Positions 50,335 to 58,700 of a stretch of 64,000 bases of DNA are shown in pieces (the stretch's first letter is position 1; the number at the start of each line of letters is the position of its first letter). The notes under the pieces are model-generated. The model was not told the origin of the DNA. It ran no database searches and worked only from the letters and a program-made list of their open reading frames with translations. The DNA lies in assembly GCF_900564155.1 (NCBI RefSeq), contig NZ_LS999839.1:2973097-3037096 (forward strand). Direction: 5' to 3'. The DNA comes from Pedobacter schmidteae. Its GTDB lineage: Bacteria > Bacteroidota > Bacteroidia > Sphingobacteriales > Sphingobacteriaceae. Position numbers and translations under genes: made by a program.

Positions 50335-51372
50335 ATGATGACTAATAACCAAAGTGTTTTTCCGGTAACCGAATCCCATCAAACAAATAACGATCTTCAA
50401 CTACAGCAGGGCTTGTTGTGGGAATTTTACAAAACCTGGGTAAGCACCCAGACCGAATTAGACGGTGTAGCGCAAGGGGCCGAGATGTTTGGGCTTTATC
50501 AACGGTTAAGTTCTTTGTTAAACGCAGGACTAAACCCTGACAAACATAATTTCCTGAATGAAAAAACAATATTAAAATTCGCGGAAAGACATTTTACATC
50601 GGTAATCAATTTCATTACAGATGTAGTAGCACCAGAAAAAATCTTCTGCTTAAACCATTGGGTGGACGCGGAGGGAAAAGACCATGCCGACCTGTTGTTG
50701 GTCATCCCCGACAAATCATCTAAAATATTTGACGAAATTGAAAAAGTGATTGATTTTGCCTGCCTAAAGCATCATCACCTTAGCTGCTCTTTATTTAAAG
50801 CCTCATTTTTTCAGCAGATGATTTACGAAGGACATATTTATTTTAGCCTGGCTTGCAATAAGGATGAGTTGATATATGACAATGGGGCCAGTGCCTTGCC
50901 TGCTTTAAAACAAGAAGGCCATCAGAAAAGAGTGGTCCAAACCAAAACGGAGTTTTATGCCGGACTGGAAAAGGCCAGGTCATTTTATAGCGCTGCCGAA
51001 AATTGCAGGAGCGGCAGTTTAACAATGGGGGCTTTTATGTTACACCAGGCCGCTGAACTTTGTTTAAGGGCATTGACAAAATCGCTGACCGGTCAGGACA
51101 AAACTACCCACAGTATAAGAGCACTCCTAAAATTTAGTCTGCGGATAACAACCCGGTTAACTACATTGATGAACTGCGGCGAAGCAGAGGATGAACGGTT
51201 AATGGGTGTTTTGGAAGCGGCTTATTTAGGTTATCGATATACCGAAAAATATACTGTGAGTGAGGGTGATTTAAATGTGTTTTTTGAACGGGTTAAAGTG
51301 CTGCACCGGCATACGGAGGAAGCTTTTTTAGACTGGTTGGCGAAGTATGAAGAATTGATTAGCCATACATGA
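50335..51372 (+). CDS. HEPN domain protein with degenerate nucleotidyltransferase-like N-half
   Basis: A 345-residue protein. The C-terminal third is a HEPN domain: GAFMLHQAAELCLRALTKSL, KTTHSIRALLKF and RVKVLHRH, which preserves the Rx4H motif of HEPN ribonucleases. The middle (VINFITDVVAPEKIFCLNHW, then HADLLLVIPD) looks like a minimal nucleotidyltransferase fold that has lost the GS and DxD catalytic residues. The pair of domains resembles a fused MNT-HEPN toxin/antitoxin unit or its sensor derivative; a toxic role is not shown. ATG 50335 or 50338 are equally possible. Confidence 0.75.
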   Translation: MMTNNQSVFPVTESHQTNNDLQLQQGLLWEFYKTWVSTQTELDGVAQGAEMFGLYQRLSSLLNAGLNPDKHNFLNEKTILKFAERHFTSVINFITDVVAPEKIFCLNHWVDAEGKDHADLLLVIPDKSSKIFDEIEKVIDFACLKHHHLSCSLFKASFFQQMIYEGHIYFSLACNKDELIYDNGASALPALKQEGHQKRVVQTKTEFYAGLEKARSFYSAAENCRSGSLTMGAFMLHQAAELCLRALTKSLTGQDKTTHSIRALLKFSLRITTRLTTLMNCGEAEDERLMGVLEAAYLGYRYTEKYTVSEGDLNVFFERVKVLHRHTEEAFLDWLAKYEELISHT

Positions 51373-51584
51373 GCTACTGATCTTAAGATCTGTCATATAA
51401 TTATTATTGAAAACAATCCTTTTTAGGAAGAAATAAGAAGTGCCGGGGCTAAAAAATTGCCCCGAAGATTTTGATATTATTCGTTTTTATCTGCTTTTGA
51501 AATTATAAAAACTGCTTTGTGACTTGTTTAGGCTTGGTTTTTAGCCGAATACAGGCAGTTTGAAATTATTTTCAAATAAAATGC

Positions 51585-51615
51585 AAAGGGCAAACTGGTT
51601 GCCCTTTCATTTTTT
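51585..51615 (+). terminator. Intrinsic terminator after HEPN gene
   Basis: AAAGGGCAA (51585-51593) pairs perfectly with TTGCCCTTT (51599-51607), followed by CATTTTTT. It lies 210 bp after the HEPN gene and just before the small HTH gene. Confidence 0.75.
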
Positions 51616-51655
51616 AATATTGGTAGGTTACAGACTAAAAGGTAACTGACATAAT

Positions 51656-51943
51656 ATGAGGGTAGATATAACGCTTTTGAAAAGAATTCATGAGGAGATC
51701 TCCTTAGAGAGAACTGGATGTCCAGATCTTTTTGCCAAACGGTTAGGCATTTCCAGACGATTGTTGTACGTTGATCTGGAGTATTTGAAATCCGAATTTG
51801 CTGCACCTATTGCCTATTCCAGGATAAGAGAAACCTTTTTTTATACCGATGAATATGAATTTTATGTAGGTGATTTAATCAGCATAAAGATTGATTTGAT
51901 GAAGGTGGTTTTAGCGTCTATCGGTAGAGCAAAAAAAAGATAA
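51656..51943 (+). CDS. Small helix-turn-helix protein
   Basis: A 95-residue protein. The N-terminal half (LLKRIHEEISLERTGCPDLF, AKRLGISRRLLYVDLEYLKS) is a DeoR/HTH_11-like helix-turn-helix, and the second half (FFYTDEYEFYVGDL) resembles the extension found in small Bacteroidota regulators of this sort. The gene stands alone, 250 bp before the Rhs-type locus, and could regulate it, but no binding site is known. The gap to 52190 holds a distant inverted repeat TGCACGGAA/TTCCGTGCA (51991-51999, 52116-52124). Confidence 0.7.
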   Translation: MRVDITLLKRIHEEISLERTGCPDLFAKRLGISRRLLYVDLEYLKSEFAAPIAYSRIRETFFYTDEYEFYVGDLISIKIDLMKVVLASIGRAKKR

Positions 51944-52190
51944 CCTCAAACAGATTTGATGCCGTTTTAAGCGATGAGTTTTCTATTTCATGCACGGAAA
52001 GAAAAATAAATCTCCGCGTCTTGTTATTGTAAATTTTTTAAAAGATGATTTTGCTGCGTCTATGGCAGATTTTTGACGTGGATATTTCCTGGCGAAATTT
52101 TTTTAAAATATTTTATTCCGTGCAATCTCTCTGCACGCAAGTTTATTAGTATTGGCTAAGTACATAATGGTTACACTTTAATGTGGTTTT

Positions 52191-55100
52191 ATGAGTAGAA
52201 TTTTATTGGTTTTAGCTTTTATAACGGCCTCGATTGGAGTCTGTTTTTCTCAGGTTGTTATAAGTGATGAAAAAAGTAGTGTTACTTTTCCTTCGCCTAC
52301 CGCCGCGGCATTAGGTAAATATGGAGAATATCCGGTTAGTTTATATTCGGGACAGGTAAATATAGATGTCCCGTTGTTGGAAATTAATAGCGGTAAACTA
52401 TCCCTGCCAATTTCGCTATCTTACAACAGCATGGCGAAAAAACCTTCTGAAATTCCCGGATGGGTGGGGCTTGGTTGGAGTTTAAATGCGGGGGGAGTTA
52501 TAACCAGGATAGTTAAAAATCTGCCAGATGATCTGTATATGTATGGGTATTATCATAATAGTTATACATTGAACGCTCAACTAGCTGAACCGACTCCTGA
52601 TCCTGCCTATATCGAGCAAGCCTGTCAAAGGTTGCATGATCTGGAACCTGATATTTTTATTTATAATTTTGCAGGATATTCTGGGAAATTTTACTTTGAT
52701 AATTATGGTGTTCCAAGAGTAGAAAGTGGTGATCAGATCAAAATTGAATTTACTATTGGTGGGGTTTCACATAGTACAAGTAGTTTTTTTGACTCCTTTA
52801 CGATTACCTTAAAAGACGGTGTTAAATTTTATTTTGAACAAAAAGAATGGAGTATTAGTCATGGCAATTATACCAATTCTGAAAATCATGTTTCTTCTTG
52901 GTATTTAACGAAGATTGAGAACCCCTTTAAAGATAGTATAACGTTTAAATATACCTTGCCTGAGGAAAAGTATCGATTTCAGGAATCGACCTATGAAAAA
53001 GTTGTTCTTATAAGTAATCTTGTCAATCCGGGTACTGAGAATTATGCTGGTCTTGTTACTTCCCAAAGCATGGACGAGGTAATTTACCTCGATGAGATAG
53101 CCTTTAACAATGGCGTTGTAAAATTTCCAAAATCGAAAAGAAATGATTATCAATTTGTGCCATCTGTTTGGCCAGGTAATATTAATCCCGTTGCGGAGGA
53201 AAAAAAACTTGAAAATATAGTTTTATATGACAACGATAACACTGCAATAAAGTGCTGGCAATTTTATTATACAGAGAATGTTATCCGACTTAAATTAGAT
53301 TCTATCCGAGAAACCTCGCTAGCTGGTCAGAAAAATCAGGCTTATATTTTTAGTTATAATCCGGTATTGTTGCCAACATCTTCTTGGTCGGGATATAATC
53401 CTTTTAATTCTAATGATGTAGATCATTGGGGGTATTATAACGGTGCAAATAATCTTTCGGAAAGAATACCTTCTATTTATCTTTCTCAATATGATCAGCT
53501 AATAGGTGGTGCTAATCGTACTCCGGATCCATATTTTATGAAAGCAGAAATGCTTGAAAAAATTTCTTTTCCTACTGGTGGATATTCAAAATTTGAATTC
53601 GAGCCTCACGATTATAGTCAACAGCAAAGCGGTCCCATTGAAGATGAGTTTGAATGGATTGGACCTTATAGTTTTTTTTATGAGTCTGGTGTTTTTGAAA
53701 CGGATCCGGCCTCAATACAGTTTACCTTAACGGAGGCTTCCGCTGTTCAAGTAAGACGAACTGCTATTAATATAGGCCCAAATAGGCAGTGGCTGCCTTC
53801 TGGATCTGAGTCTTCATCCTATACACTCCCAGCTGGAACCCACAGTTTAGCTAGTATTTTTCGAACTGATGAACTTTTAAATAATGGTAATTCCGATGTC
53901 CAAACAGCATCAGGTACTATAAGGATAAGGAGAAAAAAAGCAATTGTTAATCCTGATTTTAGAATTGCTGGTGGACTGCGGATAAAATCAATAGAGACAT
54001 TTGATGGTCAGAATGTTGTTAAAAAGGAATATCAATATCTGCAAGAATTTTATAATCATTCTAGTGGACTTTTAACTGGATTTCCGACCTATCACAGAAA
54101 TCTTAATGATTTGTGGTGGGGGTTACTTGGTTATGTTATTAGTTCTCAATCTATTGATGAAATGCCTTATGGTCCTTCCGTCGTTTATGACCGTGTAGTA
54201 GAAAAGTTGAGTGATGGATCTAAAATTATTCATAAGTATACGGGGTTTGTGGAGTATCCTGATCTTGACGGTTTAGCGTACTCGCCAAGAGAGCTAGCTA
54301 TTCGACATCCTATTTCGTTTAATGATCTAAGAGGCTTGGAAATAGGAACTGAGTTTTATTCGCAAAACGGCGTTAAAGTTAAACAAATAGAAAATGAATA
54401 TAATATTCATCCTGATAAACAATACCATATTCCGGCACTAGACAATAAAATGATTTTCAGTGGTCGTTATGGGGATGGCGTATGGGAACTTAGAGTTTTA
54501 GGAACATGTTTATCAAAATATACTGTTCCCAGTCGATTTGTTTATAAGAAAAGCACGAAGGAAACGCTTTATGATATGGCGGGCGGAGCACCAGTGGTCA
54601 ATCAAGTAAATTACGCTTACGAGAATTCTCAACATTTCCAGGTAACTAAGACAACCTCTATTAATAGTAAAGAGGAAAGTATCCAAAATAATTATAGTTA
54701 TCCCCATGAAATGGTTTCATCTTCTCGTGATCCAGGCGGAATATACAATGGGATGATAAACCAAAACAATATTGCGCCTGTTATTGAAGAGGTTCAGTCT
54801 AAGAATTCAGTTCAGGTCTCTTTATTGAGAAGAAATTTTTACCAACCGTTTATGGGAGCTTATTTACCCAGAACAATTGAAAAACAAGAGAAAAGTACAG
54901 ATCCTTTAAATATTTTTACTGTTTTTCATGCTTATGATTCAAAAGGTAACCTTTTAAGTGTTTCAAAAGAAAACGGCCCGAGGATAAGTTATTTGTGGAG
55001 TTATGGAGGACAGTATCCTGTAGCAGAGATTAATAACGCTGATTATTTAACGATTGAAAATATACTCGGAGCATCAAACATCACCAGCTTTAGTAACTCT

Positions 55101-55337
55101 AGTCCGAATAAAGCCGCTCTTGATGGATTTCTAAATTCCTTAAAAACGAGTTTGCCCAATGCTCAGATTGCAAGCTATGTGTACAAACCTTTGGTGGGTA
55201 TGACAAGCCAGACTGACGCTAAAGGTATGACTACCTATTATGAATACGACAGCTTTCAGCGCCTGAAATGCATTAAAGATCAGAACGGAGATGTGATCAA
55301 AAGCTACGATTACCATTATAAACCACAAACCAATTAA
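52191..55337 (+). CDS. Secreted YD/Rhs-type protein without core or toxin domain
   Basis: A 1048-residue secreted protein: signal peptide MSRILLVLAFITASIGVCFS, then the N-terminal Rhs/SpvB-like strand region (YPVSLYSGQVNIDVPLLEIN, SYNSMAKKPSEIPGWVGLGW), a long beta-rich middle, and YD repeats only at the end (TDAKGMTTYYEYDSFQRLKC, DQNGDVIKSYDYHYKPQ). It lacks an Rhs core and toxin tip. It is 3 bp before a small secreted protein gene and upstream of the full Rhs toxin gene, so the three are likely one unit. Function unknown; a role in assembly or delivery of the toxin protein is only inferred. Confidence 0.8.
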   Translation: MSRILLVLAFITASIGVCFSQVVISDEKSSVTFPSPTAAALGKYGEYPVSLYSGQVNIDVPLLEINSGKLSLPISLSYNSMAKKPSEIPGWVGLGWSLNAGGVITRIVKNLPDDLYMYGYYHNSYTLNAQLAEPTPDPAYIEQACQRLHDLEPDIFIYNFAGYSGKFYFDNYGVPRVESGDQIKIEFTIGGVSHSTSSFFDSFTITLKDGVKFYFEQKEWSISHGNYTNSENHVSSWYLTKIENPFKDSITFKYTLPEEKYRFQESTYEKVVLISNLVNPGTENYAGLVTSQSMDEVIYLDEIAFNNGVVKFPKSKRNDYQFVPSVWPGNINPVAEEKKLENIVLYDNDNTAIKCWQFYYTENVIRLKLDSIRETSLAGQKNQAYIFSYNPVLLPTSSWSGYNPFNSNDVDHWGYYNGANNLSERIPSIYLSQYDQLIGGANRTPDPYFMKAEMLEKISFPTGGYSKFEFEPHDYSQQQSGPIEDEFEWIGPYSFFYESGVFETDPASIQFTLTEASAVQVRRTAINIGPNRQWLPSGSESSSYTLPAGTHSLASIFRTDELLNNGNSDVQTASGTIRIRRKKAIVNPDFRIAGGLRIKSIETFDGQNVVKKEYQYLQEFYNHSSGLLTGFPTYHRNLNDLWWGLLGYVISSQSIDEMPYGPSVVYDRVVEKLSDGSKIIHKYTGFVEYPDLDGLAYSPRELAIRHPISFNDLRGLEIGTEFYSQNGVKVKQIENEYNIHPDKQYHIPALDNKMIFSGRYGDGVWELRVLGTCLSKYTVPSRFVYKKSTKETLYDMAGGAPVVNQVNYAYENSQHFQVTKTTSINSKEESIQNNYSYPHEMVSSSRDPGGIYNGMINQNNIAPVIEEVQSKNSVQVSLLRRNFYQPFMGAYLPRTIEKQEKSTDPLNIFTVFHAYDSKGNLLSVSKENGPRISYLWSYGGQYPVAEINNADYLTIENILGASNITSFSNSSPNKAALDGFLNSLKTSLPNAQIASYVYKPLVGMTSQTDAKGMTTYYEYDSFQRLKCIKDQNGDVIKSYDYHYKPQTN

Positions 55338-55340
55338 ACT

Positions 55341-55727
55341 ATGAAACCATCATTATATTTTACGATCCTGTTATTGATGTTAACGGGAGTGACTTTTAGT
55401 GTTTCCGCTCAGGAACAGAAGAACGCCAAACCAACCGTTATGACCGAAATGCAACGCCAACGTCAGGAACGGAATTTTTACCGGAAAACCTTGCAGGTCG
55501 ATTCCCTAAAGGCCGCACAAGTTTCCCAGGTTCAGGACAGCTATAAAACCGCATTAAAAGCAGTGATAGCCGATACCAGCTTGAACGAAGCAGCAAAGCG
55601 AGTGAAGATAAAAGCGCTCATGGAAACTAAAAACCAGAAATTAAGAGGGTTCTTGACCCCAGCCCAGCAGGAAAAGATCATTCCCGGTACCGAGCGTATG
55701 CCTGCCAAAGCCACCAAACAACCTTAA
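55341..55727 (+). CDS. Small secreted helical protein in the Rhs operon
   Basis: A 128-residue protein with a signal peptide (MKPSLYFTILLLMLTGVTFS, cut after SAQ) and a charged, helical mature part. The C-terminal FLTPAQQEKIIPGTER recalls the LTxxQ motif of Spy/CpxP-type periplasmic chaperones, and the mature size fits that group, but the match is weak. It lies between the two Rhs-type genes (3 bp and 32 bp gaps), which suggests help with export or folding of these large secreted proteins. Confidence 0.6.
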   Translation: MKPSLYFTILLLMLTGVTFSVSAQEQKNAKPTVMTEMQRQRQERNFYRKTLQVDSLKAAQVSQVQDSYKTALKAVIADTSLNEAAKRVKIKALMETKNQKLRGFLTPAQQEKIIPGTERMPAKATKQP

Positions 55728-55759
55728 CCCATACCACCAGATCCTTAAAGCCGTCTGAT

Positions 55760-58700
55760 ATGAAAGTCTTGAACTGCGCTATCTCCGCAATCTGCAGCAG
55801 GTGCTGCGTGTTGCTTTTATTTGTCCTGTTGAGTATGAGCTGGAAGCCTGCCCTGGCGCAGGGTGGCACAAGCATGTATGATGCGATCCCGGTGCCGATA
55901 AGCGGTTGCACGGGAGGCAATTTTACCGATTACCAGTATACCGGTTATTTTAGCAACAACTATGGCAACCCTGCACCTGAGGTGTGGTACCAGTTTACCC
56001 TTGGGGGAACAACAGATGTTTCCATCTCCTTGTGCGGGAGTGACTTTGATACTTACTTGTGGTTGCTGGACGCATATGGTAATTTGGTCATGTCTGATGA
56101 CGATAGCGGCTGTGGGGGCAATACTTCCGAAATTGCTCAGACTTTAGCTTCGGGCACCTATTACGTGGTGGCCGAAGGCTCCGGTTATTATACAGGTAGT
56201 ATGGTCATGAACCTGAGTACCTATGGAGGTGGTATAACCTCGGAAGGATCGGGGATGTACAATGCGGTTCAGGCAGGTACTTTTAGCGGTTCGGGGAGTT
56301 ATACCGACACAAGGAGCAATGCCGATGCCTGCCTGGGCAACAACATCGGACAGGCCAGCAATGACATTTATTACCAGTTTACCCTGACGGGCAGTTCAGT
56401 AGTGACCCTTTCGCATTGCGGAAGTGGTATTGACACCTACATGCACCTGCTGGATGCTTCAGGAACAGTGATTACCACCAATGATGATGGTCCCAACCCT
56501 GGTTGTCCCGGTACCCAGTCCTATCTGCAGCTGACGCTTGCTGCAGGTACTTATTATGTAGTTTCAGAGGGCTATGGCAGTTATACCGGTGACATCGTCA
56601 CCAGTATCAATGTCAGCTCAAGCAGTTCCGGCTCGGCCCCTGTGATCAGTTACAGTGCGCCTTCCAGCTTTAGTATTGGTACAGCCATCAGCCCGCTAAG
56701 CCCAACCAATACCGGTGGAGCGGTTTCCAGCGGAGGGCAAACCACCAGTACGGTGGCGGGAACCGGCTATGCCGGATCAAGTAATGGAACCGGCACCTCG
56801 GCCAGTTTTAACAACCCGTTGAACTCGGCCGTAGATGCGGCAGGAAATATCTATGTGGCCGATGCAAGTAACTTTGTCATTCGGAAAATTACACCTTCGG
56901 GCGTAGTGAGTACTTTTGCCGGGGCCGGTTATGCAGGATATGCCGATGGCACCGGTACAGGAGCAGTTTTCCGCTACCCGACTTTTATTGCCATTGATGC
57001 CGCAGGCACTCTTTTTGTATCCGATCAGCAAAACCATAGGATCCGTAAGATCAGCCCATCAGGTGTGGTAACTCCTTTTGTGGGCAGTGGTTCCATTGGT
57101 TCGGCCAATGGAACAGGCTCAGCCGCCAGTTTCCAGTACCCGATGGGGATGGCTTTTGATGCTTCGGGTAATCTTTTTGTATCGGATGCCTATAACCATA
57201 AGATCCGGAAAATTACCCCTTCGGGTGTGGTAAGTGATTTTGCAGGTTCGGGCAGCGCCGGAGCGGCGGATGGAGCAGGGGCATCAGCCAGTTTTAACCA
57301 GCCTATGGGACTGGCCTTTGATGCAGCAGGAAACCTGTTTGTGGCCGACCGGGTCAATTCGATGATCCGTAAGATCACCCCGGCGGGTGTGGTGAGTACC
57401 CTTGCAGGCACCCTGCCACGGGGATATATAGATGGACCTGGTGCTATAGCGAAGTTTAACCCGAGCAATAACCTGGTGTTGGATGCGGATGGGAACATGT
57501 ATGTAGCCGATCAGAGCAATAACATGATCCGTAAGGTGACCCCTGCTGGCGAGGTATCTACCCTGGCGGGGAATCTTACAGCCGGCACGGTAAACGGAAC
57601 AGGATCGGTTGTGCGTTTCAATAGTCCTTTTGGGATTTCCAAAGGACCCGACGGGGCGATGTACATTGTAGAGAATGCCCCGCACCTGATCCGCAAAATG
57701 GTATTGCTGAAAGCTTATACCATCAGCCCGGCTTTACCGGCAGGACTTGTTTTTAACGACAGCAACGGAACCATCAGTGGCACACCAACTGTGGCTTCGC
57801 CATTAACCACCTATACCATTACAGCTTTCAACAGTGCAGGAAGCAACAGCACTACGATCAGCTTTGCGGTAACTGCTGCTGTAGCCTGTATAACACCAAG
57901 TCAGAACCAGAATTATGTGATTACTTATACGCCTAATGAAGCCAACCTGACCAGCGCTGCTGCGGTAGTGGCAGCAAGCTGCGACCCGGCAAGGGTGCAG
58001 ACTGCAATTCAGTATGTCGACGGATTAGGCCGTCCGTTGCAAAACGTGCAGGTAAAGGGAAGTGCAGATGCGGGTAAAGATATTGTAGTACCCATTGCTT
58101 ACGATGGGTTTGGCAGAGAAGTTAAAAAATACATGCCTTATGCGGCGATGAGTGCTGACGGAAGTTACAAAGCCGATGGACTGACCAAAGTAATCGATTA
58201 TTATGTGGGCCAGCCGGCAGGTCAGGCTGTAGGGTTCAACACCCCTTTTTCTGAGACAAGATTTGAGGCATCTCCTTTAAACAGGGTACTGGAACAGGGG
58301 GCTCCCGGAGCTAGCTGGCAGATTGGTAGTGGGCATACGGTGCAGACGAGTTATGAAACGAACATTGCAGGAGAAGTAAATCTTTGGGAAGTGTCGGGTA
58401 GCGGAGCTACTATTACGACAACTTATACAGCCGGTCGGTTATACAAAACCCGTACGACCGATGAGAATGGCAACGAGACCATTGAATATAAAGATCTGCA
58501 GGATAAGGTCATTTTGCGAAAAGTACAGGACGGAGCGGGAACATATGTTTCCACTTATTATGTGTACGACGATTTTGAGAACCTACGTTTCGTGATTCCG
58601 CCAAAAGTAACGGTTGGTACTTTTGATGAAAGCACGTTGGAATTTACGCAATTGATGTATGGCTATAAATATGATGGCCGGAAGCGTTTGATCAGAAAGA

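Noticed and set aside
51991..52124. Inverted repeat TGCACGGAA/TTCCGTGCA before the first Rhs-type gene
   Set aside because: Arms are 116 bp apart without T-tract or promoter relation; kept only as a remark.
57190..57685. Minus-strand frames inside the Rhs gene
   Set aside because: They mirror the NHL repeats on the coding strand and repeat with the same period.
55962..57700. Nucleotide tandem repeats suggesting a repeat array or CRISPR
   Set aside because: They encode PPC-like and NHL protein repeats in frame with diverged units, not identical repeats with spacers.
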